From NCBI GenBank assembly GCA_937898885.1, contig CALDKD010000091.1, positions 1 to 14,143 on the forward strand: a stretch of 14,143 nt of DNA, written 5' to 3'. Within the stretch, counting starts at the first letter, position 1. Every line of letters begins with the position of its first letter. Shown here in pieces: positions 7,390 through 14,036 of this stretch. The notes under the pieces are model-generated. The model saw only the letters and a program-made list of their open reading frames with translations, made no database searches and was not told where the DNA came from. This DNA is from an uncultured Bacteroidales bacterium (GTDB taxonomy: Bacteria > Bacteroidota > Bacteroidia > Bacteroidales > Bacteroidaceae). Both the position numbers and the translations under genes were made by a program.

Positions 7390-8562
7390 ATGAGATGTGA
7401 GGAGAAGTTCACAGAGATGTATCGTAAGTTGCCGGAGGATGTGGCTTTCTGTCCATACAGAATATGTCCTATCGGCGCGCACGTTGACCATCAGTATGGC
7501 CGTATCACCGGCCTTGCGATTGACAAGGGCATCCATCTTGCCTACAGTCCTAAACAAAATGGCGTGATTGAGCTGACATCGCTTCAGTTTGACAAGCGCG
7601 CACAGTTCCATATCCGCTCCATCGACGAGAAAAAGTGTAATGACTGGGCTGACTATCTGCGTGGCGTCACTCTTGAGCTGGGACAGAAATATACGCTCTC
7701 AACCGGTCTCTGCGGAGTTATTGAGGGAACCCTGCCAATAGGCGGATTGTCATCATCAGCGGCTGTATGCATAGTATATCTCACGGCACTGTGCCGTGTG
7801 AATGGCATCAAACTGTCACCGCTGGAGGCTATTATGATGTCAATGCGCTCCGAGAATAACTATGTAGGCGTGAACAGCGGCAAGCTGGACCAGAGCTGCG
7901 AGGTCTATTCAAAGAAAGACCATCTGCTGTATCTGGATACAAAGGACGATACCTACGAGCTGATTCCTACATTGCCGTCAATGAAGCCATACGAGATAGC
8001 AATTTTCTTCAGTGGCGTGGAGCGTACGCTGGCCGGAAGCAAGTTCAATATGAGAGTGGATGAGTGCCGCAGTGCCGCATACGCCCTTATGGCATACGCG
8101 GGAATGGAGTATGGCAAGTACAATGAGACATTCTTCCGTCAGGTACCCCGCGATGTCTATGACCAGTACAAGGAGCGTCTTCCTGAGCCTTGGCGTCGTC
8201 GTGCCGAGCATTGGTACACCGAGCAGGAGAGAGTGGTTGCCGGAGCCGAGGCGTGGCGCAGAGGCGATATTGAGGAGTATGGCCGTCTGAGTTTTGAGAG
8301 CGGAAAGTCCTCTATCTACAACTGGGAGACAGGCTCACCCGAGCTTAAGACTCTGTACGATATAATGTGCCATACCGACGGTATCTATGGTGGCCGTTTC
8401 AGTGGCGCGGGATTCAAGGGATGCTGTATGGCATTGATTGATCCTGCATTCAGAGAGAGTATATCAGAGAAGGTTACAGAGGAATATCTGAAGGTATTCC
8501 CCGATTTGAAAGGTAAATATCAGGTGGTTATCTGCCACTCTGCCGATGGTGCCGCATTATGA
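7390..8562 (+). CDS. GHMP sugar kinase, galacturonokinase-like
   Basis: A 390-residue kinase of the galactokinase branch of the GHMP family, expected to phosphorylate a sugar at C1 with ATP. Motif 1 reads PYRICPIGAHVDHQ at residues 22-35, where galactokinases have PGRVNLIGEHTDYN. The arginine (R24), H31 and D33 are kept, but the glutamate that contacts the sugar C6 hydroxyl in galactokinase is alanine (A30). Motif 2, GGLSSSAA, is at 118-125, the catalytic aspartate is likely D167 in NSGKLDQ, and motif 3 is GRFSGAGFKGC near the C-terminus. The PYRICP-GAH-DHQ pattern is, from memory, that of plant galacturonic acid kinase, so a uronic acid is a plausible substrate; this is inference. It starts 18 bases after lpdA and shares an ATGA with the next gene, an NTP transferase. 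Databases may label it GalK. Confidence 0.82.
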   Translation: MRCEEKFTEMYRKLPEDVAFCPYRICPIGAHVDHQYGRITGLAIDKGIHLAYSPKQNGVIELTSLQFDKRAQFHIRSIDEKKCNDWADYLRGVTLELGQKYTLSTGLCGVIEGTLPIGGLSSSAAVCIVYLTALCRVNGIKLSPLEAIMMSMRSENNYVGVNSGKLDQSCEVYSKKDHLLYLDTKDDTYELIPTLPSMKPYEIAIFFSGVERTLAGSKFNMRVDECRSAAYALMAYAGMEYGKYNETFFRQVPRDVYDQYKERLPEPWRRRAEHWYTEQERVVAGAEAWRRGDIEEYGRLSFESGKSSIYNWETGSPELKTLYDIMCHTDGIYGGRFSGAGFKGCCMALIDPAFRESISEKVTEEYLKVFPDLKGKYQVVICHSADGAAL

Positions 8563-9296
8563 AGTGTCTGATTTTAGCCGCGGGTTATGCCACAAGGCTG
8601 TATCCGCTTACAGAGAATTTTCCAAAGCCTTTGCTTAAGGTAGGTGACAAGACTATACTGGACTGGCTTATCGATGATATCGATGCCGCCGGTCTGGTTG
8701 ATGAGTATGTGGTTATAAGCAACCATAAGTTTGCAGGTCATTTCCAGGAGTGGGCTGCGGGCAAGAGTGTGAGGATATCAGTGGTCGATGACGGCACATC
8801 CACCAACGAGACCCGTCTTGGTGCCGTATGCGACATAAAGTTTGCCATTGACGCGCTTGGTCTGGACGATGATATGCTGGTGATAGCTGGCGACAACGTG
8901 CTGGACTTCTCGCTCACTAAGTTCGTGCGGTATGCCGACGAGCGTGGCACATCGTGCATTATGCGCTATTTTGAGCCGGATGAGAAGCGTCTTCACAAGT
9001 GCGGTGTGGTGCAGGTTGATGCCGATGACCTTATTCTGGGTATGGAGGAGAAGCCGGAGGAGCCTAAATCGCACTGGTGCTGTCCGCCGTTCTATTTCTA
9101 CACAAAAGCCGATGCGAGGCTGGTGCAGAAAGGCATAGACTCGGGCTGCGGTACCGATGCCCCGGGCAGCTATATAGCCTGGCTGAGTACCGTTACCCCG
9201 GTTCACGCCATGGAGATGCCGGGAAGCCGTTACGATATTGGTAATCTTGAGTCATACCATAAAGTCTGCGCCGATTATAAGGGAATTACAAAATGA
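8559..9296 (+). CDS. Sugar-1-phosphate nucleotidyltransferase
   Basis: A 245-residue nucleotidyltransferase of the RmlA/GlmU-N type that should join a sugar-1-phosphate to an NTP, giving an NDP-sugar and pyrophosphate. The N-terminus has LILAAGYATRLYPLTENFPKPLL, the family's nucleotide-binding signature in its YAT variant. AGDN at about residues 107-110 holds the likely metal-binding aspartate, and the EEKPEEP block follows. There is no C-terminal left-handed beta-helix, so it is a minimal catalytic domain. The ATGA overlap with the upstream sugar kinase suggests that it uses that enzyme's product. The nucleotide (UTP, dTTP or other) cannot be told from the sequence. Confidence 0.88.
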   Translation: MKCLILAAGYATRLYPLTENFPKPLLKVGDKTILDWLIDDIDAAGLVDEYVVISNHKFAGHFQEWAAGKSVRISVVDDGTSTNETRLGAVCDIKFAIDALGLDDDMLVIAGDNVLDFSLTKFVRYADERGTSCIMRYFEPDEKRLHKCGVVQVDADDLILGMEEKPEEPKSHWCCPPFYFYTKADARLVQKGIDSGCGTDAPGSYIAWLSTVTPVHAMEMPGSRYDIGNLESYHKVCADYKGITK

Positions 9297-10255
9297 GACT
9301 GCAGACTCCGGTAGATGCTGGAAAACTTGAGCAGGGTTTTGGCTATAAGGACAAAATCCTGTTTCTTGGCTCTTGCTTTGCTGATGAGATTGGCAGGCGA
9401 TGCCGCAGAGTATGGCTGGATTCGCTGGTGAACCCGTTTGGTGTCCTGTTCAATCCCTGCTCGGTGGCGGACAGTCTGAGACTGCTGGAGTCTGATGCCC
9501 TTTTCTCAGAGAGTGATGTATTGGAGACGCCCGTTGGTTTCTGCTCCATTCATCATCACACATCGTTTGCAAGGCAGACTGTCGGCGGCTTTCTGGATGT
9601 TGCCAACAGCTCCCTGGATTCAGCAAGGAGTTTCTACGGAAAGGCCGGCTGGATTGTGGTGACGTTGGGCACCGCATTTGTGTATCGTCATCTCGCCACC
9701 GGCCAGACAGCGGCAAACTGCCTGAAATTGCCCAGGCAGGAGTTTGAGCGCACGATGCTCGATGCCGGTGAGGTGTATGATGCCCTGGCAGCCTTCGTGG
9801 CCTCTGCGCCTGAGAGGCAATGGGTGTTTACTGTGAGTCCGGTGCGTCACATAGCCGACGGACTGCATCAGAATCAGCTGAGCAAGGCGGCATTGCTTTG
9901 CGGTGTGGAGAGGCTTGTGTCTGACTTTCCGAACGCCCGTTATTTTCCGGCATACGAGATTGTGCTGGATGAGTTGCGCGACTATCGCTTTTATGCTGAG
10001 GATATGGCTCACCCCACAGCCCAGACTGCGGAATATGTATTTGAAAGGTTTGTTGACTTCGCTTTCAGAAGTGATGAGCAGATGCTTCTTCGTGAGGGGC
10101 GTCGTGTGGCTGATATGATGGCGCACAGGCCATTGCTGCCCGGCTCCGCACAGGCAATTCAGTTTGAGAAGGAGCGCAATGCCGCTCTTGCGGCGTTTCT
10201 TGAGAGTATCGGCAGGGAAAAAGAGCGGAAAGCGGATACCTGCCCGGAATATTGA
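9293..10255 (+). CDS. GSCFA-domain protein (SGNH-hydrolase-like)
   Basis: A 320-residue protein with the defining pentapeptide GSCFA at residues 26-30, in LFLGSCFADEIG. The serine S27 is in the position of an SGNH/GDSL nucleophile. A DMAH sequence (D237, H240) matches the DxxH block that completes the catalytic triad in SGNH enzymes, and TVSPVRH at about residues 180-186 is another conserved family block. No signal peptide is seen, so it is probably cytoplasmic. The family is widespread in Bacteroidetes and its reaction is, to my knowledge, not established; esterase or acyltransferase chemistry is an inference from the fold. The start overlaps the nucleotidyltransferase stop (ATGA), so it may act in the same sugar pathway. 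Confidence 0.88.
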   Translation: MRLQTPVDAGKLEQGFGYKDKILFLGSCFADEIGRRCRRVWLDSLVNPFGVLFNPCSVADSLRLLESDALFSESDVLETPVGFCSIHHHTSFARQTVGGFLDVANSSLDSARSFYGKAGWIVVTLGTAFVYRHLATGQTAANCLKLPRQEFERTMLDAGEVYDALAAFVASAPERQWVFTVSPVRHIADGLHQNQLSKAALLCGVERLVSDFPNARYFPAYEIVLDELRDYRFYAEDMAHPTAQTAEYVFERFVDFAFRSDEQMLLREGRRVADMMAHRPLLPGSAQAIQFEKERNAALAAFLESIGREKERKADTCPEY

Positions 10256-10256
10256 C

Positions 10257-10264
10257 TATCTTCG
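10257..10264 (+). promoter_or_regulatory. Possible -7 box before the SIMPL gene
   Basis: TATCTTCG just after the GSCFA stop matches the Bacteroidetes -7 box TAnnTTTG with one mismatch and stands 20 bases before the ATG at 10285. I see no TTTG at the -33 position, so it is a weak candidate; read-through from upstream is equally likely. Confidence 0.25.
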
Positions 10265-10284
10265 CAATTCAAATATTTGTATAT

Positions 10285-10986
10285 ATGGATAAAGGAAAAG
10301 TATTTTTGGGAGTTTGCATATTCGCAGGCCTCACAGTGTTGGGAATTATGTTGCCGAAGGCGGCATCGGAGTTCAGGTCATTTGAGCGCGTTGTCAGTGT
10401 GAAGGGCTTGTGCGAGACGGAGACTCCTGCCGACAAGGTAATATGGCCGCTGTCGTATAAGGTGGTGGGCGATGATATCAGCATCGTATCTGCCGAGATA
10501 GAGAGGAAGAACCAGATCATCAAAGAGTTCCTCAAAAACGGCGGAATAGATGCGGCTGAGATTACTGTATCAGTTCCGTCAATCTCTGACAAGTTCGCCC
10601 AGGAATATGGCTCCAACGACCGTGTGTACCGTTATGTGGCCACCAACACTATTACTTTATGTACCGACAAGATTCAGCCTGTGCTTGACCTGATGTCCAG
10701 TCAGTCAGATTTGATAAAGAAGGATATCGTTCTGTCAAGCGACTGGGACTCACAGCCTCAGTTCCGCTTTGAGGGCCTGAACGAGATAAAGCCTGGTATG
10801 ATTGAGGAGGCTACCCACAATGCGCGCGAGGTGGCGTTGAAGTTTGCCAAGGACTCCGGCAGCAAGCTTGGAAAGATTAAGGAGGCCACACAGGGCACAT
10901 TCTCCATTGAGGACCGCGACAGCAACACTCCTCATATAAAGAAGGTGCGTGTTGTGACATACGTGACATATTATCTGAAGAAATAA
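10285..10986 (+). CDS. SIMPL-domain (DUF541) protein, membrane-anchored
   Basis: A 233-residue protein with one N-terminal hydrophobic segment (about residues 6-24), which acts as a signal anchor or uncleaved signal peptide. A periplasmic SIMPL/DUF541 domain follows. The family opening is seen in RVVSVKGLCETETPADKVIWPL, with the usual alternation of beta-strands and a helix of the ERKNQIIKEFLKNGGI type, and the closing VRVVTYVTYYLKK strand. SIMPL proteins (YggE and relatives) are periplasmic; several are linked to oxidative or envelope stress, but the molecular role is unsettled. I chose ATG 10285 over a longer TTG start at 10252, which would overlap the GSCFA gene and place polar residues before the signal. 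It lies 29 bases after the GSCFA gene in the same direction. Its link with the sugar genes is unclear. Confidence 0.82.
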   Translation: MDKGKVFLGVCIFAGLTVLGIMLPKAASEFRSFERVVSVKGLCETETPADKVIWPLSYKVVGDDISIVSAEIERKNQIIKEFLKNGGIDAAEITVSVPSISDKFAQEYGSNDRVYRYVATNTITLCTDKIQPVLDLMSSQSDLIKKDIVLSSDWDSQPQFRFEGLNEIKPGMIEEATHNAREVALKFAKDSGSKLGKIKEATQGTFSIEDRDSNTPHIKKVRVVTYVTYYLKK

Positions 10987-11026
10987 CCTTTTTTGCCCTA
11001 TAGCGGATAATGTGGTTATTTTAGAT

Positions 11027-11034
11027 TACTTTTG
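11027..11034 (+). promoter_or_regulatory. Candidate -7 box of the MIPS gene
   Basis: TACTTTTG matches TAnnTTTG exactly and would start transcription near 11040, giving a leader of about 50 bases that includes the whole heptamer repeat. I do not find a convincing TTTG at -33. The short gap upstream (10987-11026) holds a T6 run but no hairpin, so there is no clear terminator after the SIMPL gene. Confidence 0.35.
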
Positions 11035-11056
11035 TTATTCGAAAATATAATTCGCG

Positions 11057-11091
11057 CCAACGGCTAACAGCCAACGGCCAACCGCCAACAG
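11057..11091 (+). repeat. Five tandem heptamers directly before the MIPS start codon
   Basis: Five consecutive 7-bp units fit CYAACNG: CCAACGG, CTAACAG, CCAACGG, CCAACCG, CCAACAG. The last unit ends one base before the ATG at 11093. The array lies in the predicted 5' leader where a ribosome-binding region would be. Slippage would change the leader length in steps of 7 bases without altering the protein. Confidence 0.8.
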
Positions 11092-11092
11092 T

Positions 11093-12424
11093 ATGAAGGA
11101 AAATATTCAGGTAAAGCCGGCTGAGGGAAAACTCGGAGTGCTTTGTGTAGGTTTAGGTGGTGTCTCCTCGACACTGATAGTAGGAACCTTGATGGCTCGC
11201 AAGGGGCTTGCTTGCCCTGTAGGCTCTTTCGCTCAGCTTGGCAAGATGCGCGTGGGCCGTGGTGAGGAGAAAAAGTACCTGCACGTTGGTGACATCATCC
11301 CAATGACAGACCTGAACGATATTGTGTTTGGCGCATGGGATGTCTTCACCGACAACGCATACGAGAGCGCCCTTTATTGCGAAGTGCTCAAGCGTGAGGA
11401 TATTGAGCCTGTACGCGATGAGCTGGAGGCTATCAAACCTATGAAGGCCTGTTTCGATGTGGATTTCGCGCACAATCTGATGGATCCTGAGTTCGGACGC
11501 GTGCCCGAGCCGCTTTGGGCTATGCCTGAGGATACCCGCTGGAATTACGCTCAGAACCTCAGGGCCGACATCCGCCGCTTCAAGGAGGAGAATGGCTGCG
11601 ACAGGGTTATTGTATTCTGGATAGCCAGCACCGAGGCATACACTCCGCGCAATGAGCAGGTTCACGGCTCGCTGGCGGGATTTGAGGCCGCTATGAGGGC
11701 TGATGACCGCAAGCACCTGCCGCCAAGTATGATTTACGCATACGCTGCACTTATGGAGGGCTGTCCGTTCATAATGGGCGCGCCGAATGTGTGTGTTGAT
11801 ATTCCCGCTATGTTTGAGTTGTCGCGCAAGCAGGGGCTGCCTATTGTGGGCAAGGATTTCAAGAGTGGCCAGACAATGATGAAGAGCGCCCTGGCTCCTA
11901 CATTCCGTACACGTCTGCTCGGTGTGGAGGGTTGGTTCTCAACCAATATCCTTGGTAACCGCGACGGTCAGGTAATTGAGTATCCGGACAATTTCGAGAC
12001 CAAGCGCATAAGCAAGGCGTCGTCAATAGAATGGATTCTTGAGCAGGATGAGTATCCGGAGCTATACAGTGATATTTATCATAAGGTAAAGATTAACTAC
12101 TATCCACCACGCAAGGACAACAAGGAGAGCTGGGATAACATCGATATTTTCGGCTGGATGAACTATCCTATGCAGATAAAGGTGAATTTCCTGTGCCGCG
12201 ACTCCATACTTGCGGCTCCAATCTGCCTTGACTTGCTGCTCTTTACCGATGTGGCTCTTCGCGCCGGTCTGAGCGGCGTTCAGCACTGGCTCTCGTTCTA
12301 CGTGAAGAAACCTATGACATACGATGGCGAGTGTCCTGTCCACGACCTGTTCCAGCAGTTCGCTATGCTCAAGAACAAGATTCGCGAGCTTGGCGGCTAC
12401 GAGGCGGACCAGGAACTGGATTAA
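11093..12424 (+). CDS. ino1: Inositol-3-phosphate synthase (MIPS)
   Basis: A 443-residue NAD-dependent isomerase that converts glucose-6-phosphate to 1L-myo-inositol-1-phosphate (also called inositol-3-phosphate). The NAD-binding loop is VGLGGVSST at residues 19-27. Further family segments are GKDFKSGQTMMKS, GWFSTNILGNRDG, and the C-terminal HKVKINYYPPRKDNKE and IKVNFLCRDSILAAPICLDLL blocks, the last carrying active-site lysine and aspartate residues. In Bacteroidetes the enzyme feeds phosphatidylinositol and inositol sphingolipids, as known for Bacteroides thetaiotaomicron. There it sits with a CDP-alcohol transferase and a phosphatase, neither of which is seen here. The gene seems monocistronic: 106 bases separate it from the SIMPL gene and a strong terminator follows. 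The heptamer array just before its ATG is a likely point of control. Confidence 0.94.
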   Translation: MKENIQVKPAEGKLGVLCVGLGGVSSTLIVGTLMARKGLACPVGSFAQLGKMRVGRGEEKKYLHVGDIIPMTDLNDIVFGAWDVFTDNAYESALYCEVLKREDIEPVRDELEAIKPMKACFDVDFAHNLMDPEFGRVPEPLWAMPEDTRWNYAQNLRADIRRFKEENGCDRVIVFWIASTEAYTPRNEQVHGSLAGFEAAMRADDRKHLPPSMIYAYAALMEGCPFIMGAPNVCVDIPAMFELSRKQGLPIVGKDFKSGQTMMKSALAPTFRTRLLGVEGWFSTNILGNRDGQVIEYPDNFETKRISKASSIEWILEQDEYPELYSDIYHKVKINYYPPRKDNKESWDNIDIFGWMNYPMQIKVNFLCRDSILAAPICLDLLLFTDVALRAGLSGVQHWLSFYVKKPMTYDGECPVHDLFQQFAMLKNKIRELGGYEADQELD

Positions 12425-12444
12425 CAGTCACTAATCAATATAAT

Positions 12445-12483
12445 AACGGGTCCTCATCCTTTGGCGGTGAGGACCCGTTTTTT
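12445..12483 (+). terminator. Strong intrinsic terminator after the MIPS gene
   Basis: A perfect 12-bp stem (AACGGGTCCTCA at 12445-12456, TGAGGACCCGTT at 12468-12479) with an 11-base loop is followed by a T-run ending at 12483. It stands between convergent genes. In the minus direction the stem is followed by AT-rich sequence but not a clean T-run, so it may also slow read-through from the right. Confidence 0.93.
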
Positions 12484-12601
12484 AACTATATACTTGTTAC
12501 AAATGCCGCAGTGAGGTAAGAGGGTGTTGCTTAACGGCTTCTCCGAGAGACCCGCCATTCTCTTCAATAATCAGTTCCTTTGATAGTGCCTGTTGTTAGT
12601 T

Positions 12602-13627
12602 CTACCATTTGTGGCTGATGCTTTTCCATTTTACGCCCTTTTGCTCATAATGCCAGTTTACCTCATCGTAAGATGTCGCGATAACATATAGTAAATCCTT
12701 TGGCCACCCGTCGCCAAAATAGTCATTTTTATACTGCTCTACAACAGTCAGGCTTGCTCCATTCTCTGGCATTTTGTCACCAACCAGTGATTTGATCTGG
12801 TCATTGGTAACATTCTGACCCACCAGTGAGAGCTGCCTCAGATAGTCCGCCATCTTATCAGAGTAATCATCAGACAATTGCGTGCGTTGCCTTGATGTCA
12901 TAAGTATCCTGTAGTCATCACCATCCTTGACTTGCTCACCTTCCTTCGGGCAGGCCTGAACGACAACAACCGCGGTGTCAGACTCGTTCTCGATGACCTT
13001 ACGTTTGTCGTAATCATAATAGTTGCCGTGAAACTCAAACATTTGTGCCATCTCGTCGAACTCTTCCTTAACCAAAGCATCTGGATTGTTTTTGAAGCTT
13101 TCCATAAGGGCTGACATTATTGGTGCAATCAATGGTGCGATGGAAGGAAAGATTTGCGTCAATGAGTCGGTTGCTGCTTTTGTGCGCTCAGTCATATCCT
13201 TTATTACCTTCCCGGGATTCTCAATAGTCAGATTCTTTCCGTACGGGTCTATGGTAAATGTCGCCTTAAGTCCTATGTATGACTTAAATAAGGCATCTGC
13301 TACCTGCACTTTCAGCTGCTCTTCTGCATTATCCTCTGTATCAATCAGATTCTGGCCATCCAGAAGCGTAAGCTCCAAAGTGTATCCCTTCTTCTCGCTC
13401 TCTTTAGTGCATACCACCATTATTTTTTCCACCATATTCTCTGTTACGACGGTATCCTTGTCGTTGTAATTGGCGGTAAATGTATTGTAATAGTAGATGA
13501 CGGTGTCGTTTTTGGAGAAATACGGGATGATTCCTATTGTTGAGTCATTAAGCAGAACCTGAGCGTACGACTCCGTAAAACCGATAAAGGCAATCAATGT
13601 AAGCAGTAGTAGTCTGAGCTTTTTCAT
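12602..13627 (-). CDS. Secreted protein of unknown function
   Basis: A 341-residue protein with a clear Sec signal peptide: MKKLRLLLLTLIAFIGFTESYAQ, likely cut after SYA so that the mature chain begins with glutamine, a pattern frequent in Bacteroidetes. The rest is rich in acidic and polar residues, with strands such as TVIYYYNTFTANY near the N-terminus and a helical middle (about residues 140-200). No catalytic motif is evident and I do not recognise the family. The ATG at 13627 was chosen because 16 further upstream codons would put polar residues before the signal and would lie within the likely transcript start. The base composition looks more AT-rich than the operons to the left. It is convergent with the MIPS gene. 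Confidence 0.85.
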   Translation of the reverse strand: MKKLRLLLLTLIAFIGFTESYAQVLLNDSTIGIIPYFSKNDTVIYYYNTFTANYNDKDTVVTENMVEKIMVVCTKESEKKGYTLELTLLDGQNLIDTEDNAEEQLKVQVADALFKSYIGLKATFTIDPYGKNLTIENPGKVIKDMTERTKAATDSLTQIFPSIAPLIAPIMSALMESFKNNPDALVKEEFDEMAQMFEFHGNYYDYDKRKVIENESDTAVVVVQACPKEGEQVKDGDDYRILMTSRQRTQLSDDYSDKMADYLRQLSLVGQNVTNDQIKSLVGDKMPENGASLTVVEQYKNDYFGDGWPKDLLYVIATSYDEVNWHYEQKGVKWKSISHKW

Positions 13628-13672
13628 CTGTCTGTAAAATAATATTTGACCTCGCATTCCCGATGCGCATTG

Positions 13673-13706
13673 CAAAGATAAATATTATACCTTAATTCCG
13701 TAACAA
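13673..13706 (-). promoter_or_regulatory. Promoter of the minus-strand secreted protein
   Basis: Read on the minus strand, TATCTTTG at 13680-13673 is an exact TAnnTTTG -7 box, about 45 bases before the ATG at 13627. The -33 element is less clear: TTTG at 13706-13703 is 22 bp away, slightly more than the usual 19-21. Confidence 0.55.
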
Positions 13707-13716
13707 ATTCCGTAAG

Positions 13717-13764
13717 AATTGTCAAGAAGCCTGATAAACAAAGGCTTATCAGGCCTTGACAATT
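13717..13764. promoter_or_regulatory. Long imperfect palindrome between divergent promoters
   Basis: The arms at 13717-13737 and 13746-13764 pair over 19 bp (AATTGTCAAG and GCCTGATAA with their complements), with only a 2-base AA bulge at 13727-13728 and an 8-base centre. No T-run follows on either strand, so it is not a typical terminator. It lies almost midway between two divergent -7 boxes (centres about 64 and 59 bp away), a position suited to a shared operator, activator site or recombinase site. Confidence 0.6.
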
Positions 13765-13772
13765 ACACAACT

Positions 13773-13804
13773 CTTGCACGCCCTGATGCACGGCAGTATC
13801 TTTG
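13773..13804 (+). promoter_or_regulatory. Rightward Bacteroidetes-type promoter
   Basis: TATCTTTG at 13797-13804 is an exact -7 box, and CTTG at 13773-13776 (TTG of the -33 element kept) lies 20 bp upstream. It points to the right, away from the minus-strand gene, and would start a transcript near 13810 running into the stretch before the partial ORF at the window end. Confidence 0.55.
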
Positions 13805-13823
13805 CAATGCGATTGAGGTTCTA

Positions 13824-13877
13824 CCGCAAGGCACTTGTGCCGGGCGGTTTGAACAATCTTCCTTCCCATGCGGGAAG
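13824..13877 (+). other. Structured leader with two hairpins
   Basis: Just downstream of the rightward promoter, 13824-13847 can fold as CCGC / GCGG outside and GGCA / TGCC inside, with a 4-base loop and a 2x2 internal loop. A second 6-bp stem, CTTCCC / GGGAAG with an ATGC loop, is at 13862-13877. Neither is followed by T residues, so they look like leader structure rather than terminators. I recognise no known riboswitch or Rfam family. Confidence 0.35.
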
Positions 13878-14036
13878 AGTATTCTTGCTGTCATGTCCGG
13901 CTTATTGTGCTCCGCGGCCAGCGGGCAAGCAGAAAATATTTCAATCCCGGGCCGGAAGAAAAGGAAACGGAGGGAAAAAGAAACCGAAGGTGGACTTGAT
14001 GCCGGTCCAATATGTCGAACTTAAATATCAAGAGCT
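13878..14036. other. Stretch without a convincing gene
   Basis: Together with the promoter and palindrome region to its left, this makes about 400 bases without a supported gene. Short reading frames exist in all three plus frames (for example from ATG 13893 to 14024, and a frame ending at 14052), but they overlap one another, lack recognisable family features, and are dominated by Arg/Lys from a purine-rich run at about 13949-13994. I see no tRNA or known RNA here. Confidence 0.4.

Noticed and set aside
10252..10284. Longer SIMPL protein starting at TTG 10252
   Set aside because: It would overlap the GSCFA gene and lengthen the region before the membrane segment; ATG 10285 gives a normal signal anchor.
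10953..10980. Direct repeat GTGACATA at the end of the SIMPL gene
   Set aside because: It is explained by the repeated VTY residues of the closing beta-strand in the coding frame.
11057..11091. Heptamer array as a CRISPR or iteron origin
   Set aside because: The units are only 7 bp without spacers, and there are no cas or replication genes nearby; a simple tandem repeat explains it.
13717..13764. Palindrome as an intrinsic terminator
   Set aside because: No T-run follows on either strand, and the site is upstream of both divergent promoters rather than downstream of a gene.
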